From assembly GCA_051747385.1 (NCBI GenBank), contig JBNJGB010000036.1:1-64000 (forward strand): DNA of 64,000 bases, given 5' to 3'. This DNA comes from JBNJGB01 sp051747385 (GTDB lineage Bacteria; Myxococcota_A; UBA9042; PHBI01; JACKFB01). Made by a program: the position numbers and the translations under genes. Shown one piece after another: positions 15,838 to 24,762 of the stretch (the stretch's first letter is position 1; each line of letters starts with the position of its first letter). The notes below the pieces were generated by a model. The model saw nothing but the letters and a program-made list of their open reading frames with translations. It did not search any database and had not been told where the DNA came from.

Positions 15838-16352
15838 TGCTCCTCCTCCGGAGCGGGATAGCGCTCCTGCAGCTCCAGGGAGATGGCCCGCGACCCGGCG
15901 ATGCCGCGGTAGGTCTCCACGTGGCCGCGCGGGACGCGGGTCTTGTCCGGGTGGTCCGGGTCCACCTCGTACATCTCCCAGTGGCCCGGCCCCTTCGAGA
16001 CGAGATCGCCGGCCAGGTGGGTGACGGACTCCTGCTGCATCGCCTCGGAGGTGACGTACGCGTACCAGTCCGACGCCTGGTCCCGGCACTGCTCGGCCGG
16101 GAGCGTGGGGCAGCCCATGTCCACCTGGAAGCCGGCCGTCGCGACGCCGAACAGGAAGTCGTCCGGGAAGGCCAGCGGGCCGGGCCCGGTCGCCACGTCG
16201 GCGTCTCCCTCCCGCCCGGCGTCGGCGTCCCCGTGATCGGCGTCGGGGCCGGCCGGATCCGAGGCGCCATCGTCATCACAGGCGACCGAGCCCGGAGCCC
16301 CCAGGAGGAGCGCCAGGGCCATGAACACGTTCATCGCGCTTCTCGCCTGCAT
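15834..16352 (-). pseudogene. Truncated GH1 beta-glucosidase-like lipoprotein
   Basis: A 172-residue reading frame from ATG 16352 (GGAGG seven bases upstream). A signal peptide and Cys (APGSVAC) lead into an Asp-rich linker, then LAFPDDFLFGVATAGFQVD, the characteristic N terminus of family 1 glycosidases, with DWYAYVTS and GPGHWEMYEVD following in the order seen in secreted members of that family. After about 120 residues the similarity stops and 40 residues of unrelated sequence lead to the stop. A full enzyme needs about 450 residues and two catalytic Glu, all absent. I read this as a 3'-deleted relic whose start, promoter and coupling to the HAD gene remain. A genuine short protein cannot be excluded. 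Confidence 0.6.
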
Positions 16353-16600
16353 CTCGAAGCCTCCCTCCCCGGGGCCGCGACGCCCACCGCGTTGTAGCGA
16401 GGGCTCGGCGCCCCTACAAGAACCGAGCAAAGGAACGCGTTCTGCGGTAGGGAATCGAATACGGATCGAGCTTGGGACGTCTCCGGCGCCAGACCGCGAG
16501 CGCCGGGTTGACCGATCCCGACATCGGACCCACTTGTCGAGGCTGCCAGGCCCATGGGCGCCCACGCAGCCCCACGGACCCCGTCGGAACGAAGCACGCC

Positions 16601-17557
16601 ATGTTCTCGTCCACCGCACGCCGACCGCTGTACCTGAGCGAGGCCTCCCTCGTCGGATACTGGGTCACCCTCAGCCTCGTCATCATGGTCTCCTACGAGG
16701 CCATCCCGCAGGGGCGCGTCGTGCTGGGCACCCACCTGGCCTTTCTGGTCGGCTCCGCGAGCGTCCTCCTCTGGGGCATGCGCCTGCCCGGGCGCCAGCA
16801 GTCCGCCCTGCGCATCGGCCTGGCCATCCTGGTCGTGCCCGCGGCCTTCACGCACCTGGGCGCCGTGGTGCCCCACGTGAACCCGCGGCGCATGGACGTG
16901 GCCCTCATCCAGCTGGACGAGTGGCTGTTCGGCGTGAACCCCCAGCTCTGGATCGAGCAGCTCTACCACCCCCTGCTCACCGAAATCCTGACGCTGTCCT
17001 ACGCCTCGTACTACTTCCTGCCCTTCGCCGTGGTGATCCCGCTGGTGGTCGCCGCCCGCTATGCCGACGTGGAGGAGGTGGCCACGACGCTCCTCGTGGG
17101 CATCTTCGCCTCGTACTTCATCTACATGCTGGTGCCGGCGCGCAGCCCCTACGTCTTCGTCGAGACCGCCCGCGGCGCCGACCTGCTGCCCTACACCACG
17201 GAGCTCCGGGGGCTCCTGTTCGCCGACCGCATCCGCGAGGCCATCCACGCGGCGGAGCGCATCAAGCTGGACGCCTTCCCCTCCGGGCACACGGCGGTGT
17301 CCCTCATCGTGCTGGGCCTGGCCTGGCGCAAGGTGCGCCCCGCCTTCTGGGGCCTGCTGCCCGTCGTCACGCTGCTGGTCTTCAGCACGGTCTACCTGCG
17401 GTATCATTACGTCGTCGACGTGATCGCGGGCGCGGCCCTCGCGGGTGCCGTGCTCGCCTCGGTGCCGCCCGCCCTCGGCTGGTGGAACGCCCGATACGGC
17501 CTCCCCGACGATCCCACGGAGCTGACGTCCCTCACCGAGACCGAGCAGGCGCGCTGA
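16601..17557 (+). CDS. PAP2 superfamily membrane phosphatase / Aur1-like transferase
   Basis: A 318-residue polytopic membrane protein with at least six hydrophobic helices and the phosphatase motifs in order: MLVPARSPYV (motif C1-like, in the form found in Aur1/inositolphosphotransferase-type members), DAFPSGHTAVSL (motif C2 with the catalytic His) and YLRYHYVVDVIAG (motif C3 with the nucleophile His). Such proteins dephosphorylate lipid phosphates or transfer phospho-alcohol head groups on the outer face of the membrane. It is followed 28 bases later by the rhomboid gene on the same strand, so a shared transcript is likely. Confidence 0.85.
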   Translation: MFSSTARRPLYLSEASLVGYWVTLSLVIMVSYEAIPQGRVVLGTHLAFLVGSASVLLWGMRLPGRQQSALRIGLAILVVPAAFTHLGAVVPHVNPRRMDVALIQLDEWLFGVNPQLWIEQLYHPLLTEILTLSYASYYFLPFAVVIPLVVAARYADVEEVATTLLVGIFASYFIYMLVPARSPYVFVETARGADLLPYTTELRGLLFADRIREAIHAAERIKLDAFPSGHTAVSLIVLGLAWRKVRPAFWGLLPVVTLLVFSTVYLRYHYVVDVIAGAALAGAVLASVPPALGWWNARYGLPDDPTELTSLTETEQAR

Positions 17558-17585
17558 CGACCGGGGCCCGCCGGGGGAGGTGCCC

Positions 17586-19160
17586 GTGGGCCTGAGCGAG
17601 GTCCTGGCCTGGATCATCGGGGCCGAGTGCGTCCTCGCCATCGGCATGATCCTCCGCGTGCACCGCCTCCGCTTCCCCGGCTGGCTCGTCGTGCACGGCC
17701 TGGTGCTCGCGGCCCTCGTGGTCGGCTGGCTCGTGGCCCCGGGCCACGCCGGCTGGATCGCCGCCGTGCTGTGGACGCCCCTGGTCCTCGCGCCCATCCT
17801 GGGCCGCCGGGCCGTGACGCGCCTGGCCGGCCGGCAGCGCTTCGACGCCGCCGCGAAGGTGGCGCGGATCACCGCCTGGCTCCACCCGATGGACGGCTGG
17901 CGGGAGATCCCCCGCGTGCTCGAGGCCAACGCCCGCATCGCGGCCGGGGATCGGGACGGCGGCCGCCGCATCCTGCAGGCGCTCCGCGACGAGGACGGCC
18001 CCCTGTCGCGCGAGGCGACCCTCCAGCTCTGCCGCATGGAGGGCCGCTGGGAGGAGCTCATCCTCCTGGTGGACACCCACCCGAAGCGGGAGGCGCTCCT
18101 CCGGGATCCCAACGTCCTGCCGAGCTACGTCCGGGCGCTCGGCGAGACCGGCCGCGTCGAGGAGATGCTGGCAGTGCACGCCGAGCGCGTGGAGCCCCTC
18201 GCCGGCTCCCTCGGGGCCCGCTGGCTGACCAGGGCCCGGCTCGTGGCCGCTGCGTTCGCGGGGCGGGTCCGGCTGGTGGAGTCCCTCCTCGCCCACCCCG
18301 GGCGGGACCGGACCCCGGACGCCGACGCGTACTGGCGCGCCACGGCGCTACAGGCCGCCGGACGCTCCGAGGAGGCCCGAGAGCTGCTGCATCCCCTGGC
18401 CGAGCGCGGCCACCCCATGGTCCGCCCCGCGGCGGCCCGACGACTGGACTCCCCGGTTCGCCCGGTGGCCGACGAGGAACTGCCCGAGGCCGCGCTCGAG
18501 GCCCTGCGGCACGTGGAGGGCGAGACCCGCGAGCTGTTGACCTACGGCTCCCTGACGGATCCGCCGGTCGGCCCCCGGCCCCGCGCCACCTGGGCGCTGA
18601 TCGTCGCGAACGTCGCCGTCTTCGTGGCGGAGCTTCCCGGCGGCGCCCAGGACGCGGCGAACCTCTTCGCCATGGGCGCCCTGCTCGCCCCGGCGGACCT
18701 CCTGGAGGGCGAGTGGTGGCGCGTCGTGACCTCGGCCTTCCTGCACTTCGGCGTGGGCCACCTGCTCATGAACATGGTGGCCCTGTGGTTCTTCGGCCGC
18801 TACCTGGAGCGGGTCCTGGGCACGCTCCGCTTCGCGATCCTGTACGCGATCGCCGCGCCGGCCTCCATGGCGCTCATCACCCTCGTGGCGACCTGGCGCG
18901 GAACGGGCACGCACCTCATCGTGGGCGCCTCGGGCGGCGTGATGGCGTTGCTGGGCGCGATCCTGGCCGTGCTGGGGCTGCGTTGGCGCCTCCAGCGGAC
19001 GCCCGTCGCCGGCCGGGACCTGCTCCTGCTCCTGGCGATGCTGGGGCTCCAGACGGCCTTCGACGTCCTGACGCCCCAGGTGAGCTTCATCGGTCACGCC
19101 GCAGGGGCCATCCTGGGCCTGGGCCTGGGCCTCCTGCTGGCCCCGCGCCGCCGCGGATGA
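17586..19160 (+). CDS. Rhomboid family intramembrane serine protease with TPR-like N-terminal region
   Basis: A 524-residue protein. The C-terminal 200 residues form a rhomboid domain: HFGVGHLLMNM (His392, Asn396), the Ser loop GASGG (Ser449) and the catalytic His504 in FIGHAAG, with about six helices. The first 75 residues hold two membrane helices. Residues 85-320 are helical and repeat-like (NARIAAGDRDGGRRIL, YVRALGETGRVEEML, ATALQAAGRSEEARELL), resembling tetratricopeptide hairpins that may present substrates. GTG 17586 is preferred over GTG 17580 because GGGGGAGG ends right before 17581, giving five-base spacing only to 17586. Confidence 0.9.
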   Translation: MGLSEVLAWIIGAECVLAIGMILRVHRLRFPGWLVVHGLVLAALVVGWLVAPGHAGWIAAVLWTPLVLAPILGRRAVTRLAGRQRFDAAAKVARITAWLHPMDGWREIPRVLEANARIAAGDRDGGRRILQALRDEDGPLSREATLQLCRMEGRWEELILLVDTHPKREALLRDPNVLPSYVRALGETGRVEEMLAVHAERVEPLAGSLGARWLTRARLVAAAFAGRVRLVESLLAHPGRDRTPDADAYWRATALQAAGRSEEARELLHPLAERGHPMVRPAAARRLDSPVRPVADEELPEAALEALRHVEGETRELLTYGSLTDPPVGPRPRATWALIVANVAVFVAELPGGAQDAANLFAMGALLAPADLLEGEWWRVVTSAFLHFGVGHLLMNMVALWFFGRYLERVLGTLRFAILYAIAAPASMALITLVATWRGTGTHLIVGASGGVMALLGAILAVLGLRWRLQRTPVAGRDLLLLLAMLGLQTAFDVLTPQVSFIGHAAGAILGLGLGLLLAPRRRG

Positions 19161-19404
19161 CCCCGGAGTCGCGGGCCCTGGAGGGAATGGTCCACCTCGA
19201 CGACCGCACACTCGATGGGCGGGACCCGAGCTCGTACAATGGGATCGACTGGATCCCCAGACGATTCGATCGCGCGTGGGGCCCGGAGCGCCCGGTGCAC
19301 GGCGAGGTGCGCTACGAGGGCTCCGAGGCTGCGCGCAGGAAGCTGCGGATGTCGCGCCGGCCGGAGCGGTCCGGCCGGTCGTGACGCGCGGCATGGAGCC
19401 CCCC

Positions 19405-20790
19405 ATGAGCGACTACGTTCGGCGCACGCGGCTCGAGCATTCCGCGGGAGTGGTGGACGCGTGGCACGCCCGGCCCGGCGCCTTCGAGCGCCTGCTGCCG
19501 CCGTGGGAGCGCGTGGAGGTCGTCTGCCACGAGGCCCCCTCCGACGCGGAGCCCATCGCGGACGGCGCGCGGCTGACCCTGCAGATGGGCCTCGGGCCGC
19601 TGCGGTTCCGGTGGGTGGCGAGGCACGAGGGTCGCGCGCCGGGTCGCGGCTTCCGAGACGTGCAGGAGAAGGGCCCTTTCGCGGAGTGGGTGCACGAGCA
19701 CCACTTCCTCCCGGACGGGAACGGGAGCAGCACCCTGGAGGACGACGTCCACTACCGCCTGCCCCTGGGCGCCGTGGGACGCACGACCATGGGCGGCGCC
19801 GTCGCGGACCGCCTGAACCGCACCTTCCGCTATCGGCACCGGAGGACGCAGGTGGACCTGGATCGCCACGCGGAGGCGGAGGGACAGGGCCCCTGGCGGG
19901 TGGCGGTGACCGGTGCGTCGGGCATGGTGGGCGAGGCGCTGTGCGCGTTCCTCACCGCGGGAGGCCACCGGGTCGACCGCCTCGTGCGCGGCGATCCGGA
20001 GCCGGGGACCACCGACATCCACTGGCTCCCGTCCGGCGGGGAGGTGGACGCCTCGGCGCTGGAGGGCGTCGACGCGGTCGTCCACCTCGCCGGGGAGCCC
20101 ATCTTCGGTCGCTGGACCGAGGAGAAGAAGCGGCGGATCATGGAGAGTCGGCGCGAGGGGACGCGGCTGCTGGCCGAGGCGCTGGCGAAGCTGGAGCGCA
20201 AGCCGAGGGTGCTCGTCTCCGCGTCCGGGGCCGACTACTACGGCGATCGCCCCGACGAGGTCGTGGACGAGGACAGCCCGCCCGGCGAGGGCTTCCTCGC
20301 CGAGGTCTGCCGAGCCTGGGAGGCGGGGACGACCCCGGCGGCCGAGGCCGGCGTCCGCGTCGTGAACCTGCGCATCGGGATGGTCGTCACGGCGCGGGGC
20401 GGCGCGTTGACCCAGATGCTCACGCCCTTCCGGCTGGGCCTCGGCGGGCGCATGGGGTCCGGGCGGCAGGGCATGCCGTGGATCGCCCTGGACGACCTGA
20501 TCGGCGTCATCCACCGCGCCATCCGGGACGACGGCCTGTCCGGCCCCGTGAACGCGGTCTCCCCGGAGCCCGTCACCAACGCCCACTTCACGCGCACCCT
20601 GGCGCGGGTCCTCCACCGGCCGGCCTTCCTGCCGGTCCCGGGGGCGGCCGTCCGCCTCGCCCTGGGCGAGATGGGCCAGCACCTCCTCCTGGACGGGGCC
20701 CGCATCCTGCCGAAGCGCCTGCTGGAGCGAGGGCACCGCTGGGCCTTCCGCGACCTGGAGGACGCCCTGTCCTTCGAGCTGGGGAGGTAG
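19405..20790 (+). CDS. TIGR01777-type NAD-dependent epimerase fused to an SRPBCC domain
   Basis: A 461-residue two-domain protein. Residues 1-155 look like an SRPBCC/START-like hydrophobic-ligand domain (YVRRTRLEHSAGVVDAWHARPGAFERLLPPW, RFVWVAR-like strand, FAEWVHEHHFLP). Residues 160-461 are a Rossmann epimerase of the YfcH type: VAVTGASGMVG nucleotide-binding turn, DAVVHLAGEPIFGRWTEEKKRRI, SASGADYYGDR, RIGMVV and MPWIALDDLIG. This architecture recurs widely, but its substrate is not known. ATG 19405 has GGAG six bases upstream; an in-frame ATG lies four codons earlier. Its stop abuts the stop of the convergent Sel1-type gene. Confidence 0.85.
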   Translation: MSDYVRRTRLEHSAGVVDAWHARPGAFERLLPPWERVEVVCHEAPSDAEPIADGARLTLQMGLGPLRFRWVARHEGRAPGRGFRDVQEKGPFAEWVHEHHFLPDGNGSSTLEDDVHYRLPLGAVGRTTMGGAVADRLNRTFRYRHRRTQVDLDRHAEAEGQGPWRVAVTGASGMVGEALCAFLTAGGHRVDRLVRGDPEPGTTDIHWLPSGGEVDASALEGVDAVVHLAGEPIFGRWTEEKKRRIMESRREGTRLLAEALAKLERKPRVLVSASGADYYGDRPDEVVDEDSPPGEGFLAEVCRAWEAGTTPAAEAGVRVVNLRIGMVVTARGGALTQMLTPFRLGLGGRMGSGRQGMPWIALDDLIGVIHRAIRDDGLSGPVNAVSPEPVTNAHFTRTLARVLHRPAFLPVPGAAVRLALGEMGQHLLLDGARILPKRLLERGHRWAFRDLEDALSFELGR

Positions 20791-21717
20791 CTACCGGTCC
20801 AGCTTGCGCAGGTTGGAGCAGGCGGCGGTCACGCCCCCGTCGCAGGCCTTCTTCAGGGCCTCCCGGGCGCGCTCGTCGCTCTGCACGCCGCCCTCGCCCT
20901 TCGTGTACATGACGCCCAGGTTCCCGCAGGCGCCCATGTCCCCGGCGTCGCAGGCGTCCTGGAACAGGCGCTTGGCCTCCTCCAGGTCCTGCTTTCCGCC
21001 GATGCCCTCGCGCAGGACCATGCCCAGCCCGGCGCAGCCCACCACGCTGCCGCCCTCGCAGGCCTTCCGGAGCAGCTTGCGGGCCTCGCGGCCCTGCCGG
21101 TTGATGTACCGGAGCCGCCCCAGGCGGGCGCACCCGAGCATGTTCCCGCCGTCGCAGGCCTTGGTGAACAGGGCCTCGGCCTCCTCCTCGCTCTGCTCGC
21201 CGCCCAGGCCGCGCAGGTGCAGCAGCCCCAGGTGGGCGCAGGCCTCCAGGATCCCGGCCTCGCAGGCCCTCCCGTGGACCTTCCGGGCCTCCTCGGCGTC
21301 GCGGGTTGCTGGCGGGCCCTCCACGAGCTTCACGCCGAGCTCCACGCAGGCCTGCGGCTCCTCCTCGCAGGCGGCGCGCGGCTCGGCCAGGGGATCCACC
21401 TCCTCGGCCTCCTCCGCCTCCTGCGGCTGCTCGTTGTCCGGGGACTCGCAGGCCACGTCCGTGCTCACCGTCGCGGCGGAGCTTCCCGGCATGGCCGTGA
21501 CCGTGACCGTGCCGTCGCAGGTGGCGCCGTCCTTGTCGGCCCGGACCGTGAAGCTGTTCCCGGGCCCCTCCTTGGGCTCCAGCTCGACGTTCGAGTAGCC
21601 CTCGGACTCCAGCTGTTCCCGAGCCTTCTGCTCGTGGTCGACGCAGCCGGGGATCACCCCGAGCGCGAGCGCGAGGAGGATGGGCGTCAGGGTGGCTCGG
21701 CGGGCGGACGGGTCCAT
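20791..21717 (-). CDS. Sel1/Hcp-type cysteine-rich repeat lipoprotein
   Basis: A 308-residue lipoprotein: signal peptide and Cys (LGVIPGC), then a domain of about 75 residues (YSNVELEPKEGPGNSFTVRADKDG, resembling the DUF4333-like fold in spacing but not confirmed), an acidic linker (QEAEEAEEVDP), and about five Sel1-like repeats. Each repeat has the pattern ACDGG..GC/AC..LG...G, with paired Cys as in Helicobacter cysteine-rich proteins, where disulfides clamp each helical hairpin. Likely a periplasmic protein-interaction scaffold. ATG 21717 is preceded by GGAGG. Confidence 0.85.
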   Translation of the reverse strand: MDPSARRATLTPILLALALGVIPGCVDHEQKAREQLESEGYSNVELEPKEGPGNSFTVRADKDGATCDGTVTVTAMPGSSAATVSTDVACESPDNEQPQEAEEAEEVDPLAEPRAACEEEPQACVELGVKLVEGPPATRDAEEARKVHGRACEAGILEACAHLGLLHLRGLGGEQSEEEAEALFTKACDGGNMLGCARLGRLRYINRQGREARKLLRKACEGGSVVGCAGLGMVLREGIGGKQDLEEAKRLFQDACDAGDMGACGNLGVMYTKGEGGVQSDERAREALKKACDGGVTAACSNLRKLDR

Positions 21718-21881
21718 GGGGTCCCTCCTGGCATGTCGCCGGGACGCTAGCAGCCCGCGGGGGGAGCCGCAACGCGCGCGTGAGGAGGCCTCGGAACAGG
21801 CGTCGGATGAGGGATGCACGCGTGCCGGCGCTGGACTACACTTCCGCCCGCCCCACACACCTCACACGAGGAGAGAACCCC

Positions 21882-22649
21882 ATGGAGATCGGAACCATCC
21901 ACGCGCTGGTCACCGGCGGCGCCTCCGGGTTGGGCCGCGCCACGGCCACCTGGCTGTCGTCGAAGGGCGCGAAGGTCGTCATCGCCGACTTGAAGGGCTC
22001 CAACGGCGAGGCCGTCGCGGCCGAGCTCGGCGAGAACGTCGTCTTCCAGCCCACCGACGTCACCTCCGAGGAGGACGTGGAGGCGGCCCTGAACGCCGTC
22101 GCCTCGAACTTCGGCCCCGTGAACACGGTCGTGAACTGCGCCGGCATCGCCATCGGCATGAAGACCGTGGGCAAGAAGGGCCCGCACTCCCTGGACGCCT
22201 TCGCGAAGGTGGTCACGGTCAACACCATCGGCACGTTCAACGTCATCCGCCTTGCGGCCGCCCGGATGGCCGAGGGCGAGCCGAACGCCGACGGCGAGCG
22301 CGGCGTCATCGTGAACACCGCCAGCGTCGCGGCCTTCGAGGGCCAGATCGGCCAGGCCGCCTACTCGGCCTCGAAGGGCGGCGTCGTGGGCATGACCCTG
22401 CCCATCGCCCGCGACCTGGCGCGCTCGGGCATCCGCGTCTGCACCATCGCGCCGGGCCTGTTCCTGACCCCGATGATGCAGGGCCTGCCCGCCAACGTGC
22501 AGGAGGCCCTGGGCCAGCAGGTGCCGTTCCCGTCGCGCCTCGGCAAGCCCGAGGAGTACGCGCGCCTCGTCGAGGCCATCGTGACCAACCCGATGCTCAA
22601 CGGCGAGGTCATCCGCCTCGACGGCGCCATCCGCCTGCCCCCGAAGTAG
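21882..22649 (+). CDS. SDR family dehydrogenase, 3-hydroxyacyl-CoA dehydrogenase type 2-like
   Basis: A 255-residue short-chain dehydrogenase with TGGASGLG (cofactor loop), D-containing VVIADL (NAD preference), NCAGIAI, NTASVAAFEGQIGQAAYSAS with the catalytic Ser and Tyr-x3-Lys, and the AYSASKGGVVGMTLPIARDL helix. The overall pattern, including GIRVCTIAPGLFLTPMM, is that of HSD17B10/type-2 3-hydroxyacyl-CoA dehydrogenases, which act in beta-oxidation of branched or short acyl-CoAs. GAGGAGAG precedes the ATG. It is followed 67 bases later by the peroxiredoxin-like gene on the same strand. Confidence 0.9.
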   Translation: MEIGTIHALVTGGASGLGRATATWLSSKGAKVVIADLKGSNGEAVAAELGENVVFQPTDVTSEEDVEAALNAVASNFGPVNTVVNCAGIAIGMKTVGKKGPHSLDAFAKVVTVNTIGTFNVIRLAAARMAEGEPNADGERGVIVNTASVAAFEGQIGQAAYSASKGGVVGMTLPIARDLARSGIRVCTIAPGLFLTPMMQGLPANVQEALGQQVPFPSRLGKPEEYARLVEAIVTNPMLNGEVIRLDGAIRLPPK

Positions 22650-22716
22650 ACCACCCGAGGGGCGTCGGGTCCGCCCCGGCGCCCCGCTCCGACCTCCCGC
22701 CACCCCAGGAGCCCCC

Positions 22717-23292
22717 ATGGCCGTCACCCCGTCCACGATGCTCGACCTGGGCACGAAGGCCCCGGACTTCACCCTGCCGGACCCGGAGGGCCGCGACGTC
22801 ACGCTCTCCGACTTCGACGACGCGAAGGCCGTGGTGGTGATGTTCATCTGCAACCACTGCCCCTATGTGCTCCACATCGCCGACGCCCTCGGCGACTTCG
22901 CGCGGCGCTACCAGGACCGGGGCGTGGCCTTCGTGGCCATCAACGCCAACGACGCCGAGCGCTACCCGGCGGACAGCCCCCCGAAGATGGCCGACATGAA
23001 GGCCGCCCACGGCTGGCCGTTCCCCTACCTCTTCGACCAGACCCAGGCGGTCGCCAAGGCCTACCGCGCCGCGTGCACGCCGGACTTCTACCTCTTCGAC
23101 GGCGATCGGAAGCTGGTCTACCGGGGCCAGTTCGACACCTCGCGCCCCGGCAACCACGAGCCGGTCGACGGCCACGCCCTGGCCGCCGCCATCGACGCCC
23201 TCCTCGCCGGCACCCCCGCCCCCGAGGACCAGGTCCCCTCGATGGGCTGCAACATCAAATGGAAGCCGGGCCACGAGCCGGACTACTTCTAG
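22717..23292 (+). CDS. Thioredoxin-fold peroxiredoxin-like protein
   Basis: A 191-residue protein with an AhpC/TSA-like fold: APDFTLPDPEGRDVTLSDF, then the active site FICNHCPYVLH (a CxxC in the position of the peroxidatic Cys), FVAINANDAERYPADSPPKM, and the C-terminal block MGCNIKWKPGHEPDYF. This combination marks the peroxiredoxin-like family common in proteobacteria, whose members have thiol oxidoreductase or peroxide-reducing activity. No signal peptide. Role unassigned; the neighbour SDR is not obviously related. Confidence 0.88.
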   Translation: MAVTPSTMLDLGTKAPDFTLPDPEGRDVTLSDFDDAKAVVVMFICNHCPYVLHIADALGDFARRYQDRGVAFVAINANDAERYPADSPPKMADMKAAHGWPFPYLFDQTQAVAKAYRAACTPDFYLFDGDRKLVYRGQFDTSRPGNHEPVDGHALAAAIDALLAGTPAPEDQVPSMGCNIKWKPGHEPDYF

Positions 23293-23451
23293 GAGCAGCG
23301 GCGGCCCCCTGCCCAGCTGGCTCCTCTCCCATCACGCGCTCGAGTGGACGTACTTGCTCTAGCCGTGAGGCACGAAGGCACCCGAGCCCCGGCTCCTCGG
23401 GCGCTCTGGGGAGCCGATGAGCGGGGCAGGGCCACGCACGCCCGGAGGGGC

Positions 23452-23490
23452 TGTTAGCAAACATTTCAGGCCAAACGTTTCGTTAGAGGT
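23452..23490 (+). promoter_or_regulatory. AT-rich promoter/operator candidate upstream of the Fic gene
   Basis: In the 234-bp region before the Fic gene, this is the only AT-rich stretch. It contains a perfect palindrome AAACGTTT (23473-23480) and a similar AAACATTT ten bases earlier, flanked by TTAG repeats. It is consistent with an autoregulatory site for the winged-helix part of the Fic protein, but no clear -35/-10 pair is visible. Confidence 0.3.
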
Positions 23491-23526
23491 GGTCCGAGCA
23501 AAGAAGTCTTGATAGCGTCCCGACCC

Positions 23527-24699
23527 ATGGTGACCCGCTCCCGAACAGGCCGATATCATGTCACCTCCGCGGGCGGAGAGGAGGTCCGGGCCTTCGTGCC
23601 CGACCCGCTGCCGCCCGAGCCGGCTCTCGAGCTCACTCCGGAGGATCACGACCTGATGGAGCGCGCCAACCGCGCGCTCGGACGCCTGGACGGCCTCACC
23701 GCCATCCTCCCGGACGTATCCCTCTTCGTGTACATGTACGTGCGCAAGGAGGCCGTCCTGTCCTCGCAGATCGAGGGCACGCAGTCCTCGATGTCCGACC
23801 TGCTGATGCACGAGGTCGACGGGGTCCCGGGCGTCCCCTTCGACGACGTGACGGAGGTCAGCAACTACGTCGCGGCCATGGACCACGGGTTGCAGCGCCT
23901 CCGCGCCGGCTTCCCGTTGTCCTTGCGGCTGTTGAGGGAGATCCACGGCATCCTCCTCGCTGGAGGTCGGGGGAGTGACAAGACGCCCGGGGACTTCCGC
24001 AGGACGCAGAACTGGCTCGGCGGCACCCGGCCGGGAAACGCCCTCTACGTGCCACCCCCGGTCCACGAGCTGATGGGCTGCCTCGACCCGTTCGAGAAGT
24101 TCCTCCACGACCAGCCGCAGCGGACGCCGCTGCTGATCAAGGCGGCCCTGGCCCACGCCCAGTTCGAGACCATCCATCCGTTCCTGGACGGGAATGGTCG
24201 GCTGGGCCGCCTCCTCATCACCTTCCTGTTGTGCGCCGAGGAGGCGCTCCACGAGCCGATCCTCTACCTCTCGCTGTACTTCAAGGAACATCGGGAGGCC
24301 TATTACGAGCGGCTCCAGCGGGTGCGCACCCACGGGGAGTGGGAGGAGTGGCTCCGCTTCTTCCTGGAGGCCACCACGACGACGGCCCGACAGGCGGTCG
24401 ACAGCGCCAGGGCCCTCTTGTCCCTCTTCGCGCAAGACCGGCGACGGCTCCAGGAGAGCACGGGCCGTCGGGCAGGCTCCGCGCTCCAGATCCACGACGT
24501 CCTGCAGAGGCACCCCATCATCTCGATCGGTCGGGCCGCCCGGGAGAGCGGCCTCTCCGAGCCGACCGTCTCGGCGGTGTTCAAGGCCATGGGCGACATC
24601 GACATGGTCCGCGAGGTCACGGGGCGTCAGCGAGGCCGCATGTTCTCCTACGGCCCATACGTGGAGCTGCTCGCCGCCGGGACGGAGCCGCTGAGTTGA
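23527..24699 (+). CDS. Fic/DOC family protein with N-terminal inhibitory helix and C-terminal winged helix
   Basis: A 390-residue Fic protein. The N-terminal part has the class II inhibition motif (S/T)xxxE(G/N) as S79-S-Q-I-E83-G84 in KEAVLSSQIEGT; the catalytic loop is HPFLDGNGRLGR (about 217-228) with the active His; the C-terminal 80 residues look like a winged helix (LQRHPIISIGRAARESGLSEPTVSAVFKAM). Fic enzymes transfer AMP or related groups from a nucleotide to a target hydroxyl. This stand-alone architecture is common on chromosomes and mobile regions, often with autoregulation. ATG 23527 is used; a TTG 18 bases upstream is possible. No antitoxin or effector partner is adjacent. Confidence 0.92.
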   Translation: MVTRSRTGRYHVTSAGGEEVRAFVPDPLPPEPALELTPEDHDLMERANRALGRLDGLTAILPDVSLFVYMYVRKEAVLSSQIEGTQSSMSDLLMHEVDGVPGVPFDDVTEVSNYVAAMDHGLQRLRAGFPLSLRLLREIHGILLAGGRGSDKTPGDFRRTQNWLGGTRPGNALYVPPPVHELMGCLDPFEKFLHDQPQRTPLLIKAALAHAQFETIHPFLDGNGRLGRLLITFLLCAEEALHEPILYLSLYFKEHREAYYERLQRVRTHGEWEEWLRFFLEATTTTARQAVDSARALLSLFAQDRRRLQESTGRRAGSALQIHDVLQRHPIISIGRAARESGLSEPTVSAVFKAMGDIDMVREVTGRQRGRMFSYGPYVELLAAGTEPLS

Positions 24700-24762
24700 T
24701 CTCGTGCGGGCACGGGGCGGCTCCCGCGCTCCGCCGGGCAGATGAGCCGCCGGGGACCACGG

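Noticed and set aside
19161..19404. Possible short gene between the rhomboid and TIGR01777 genes
   Set aside because: The 243 bases show no ribosome site or protein-like frame, so I leave it as intergenic.
23527..24699. Fic gene as part of a toxin-antitoxin pair
   Set aside because: The inhibitory helix is within the same protein and no small antitoxin gene is adjacent.
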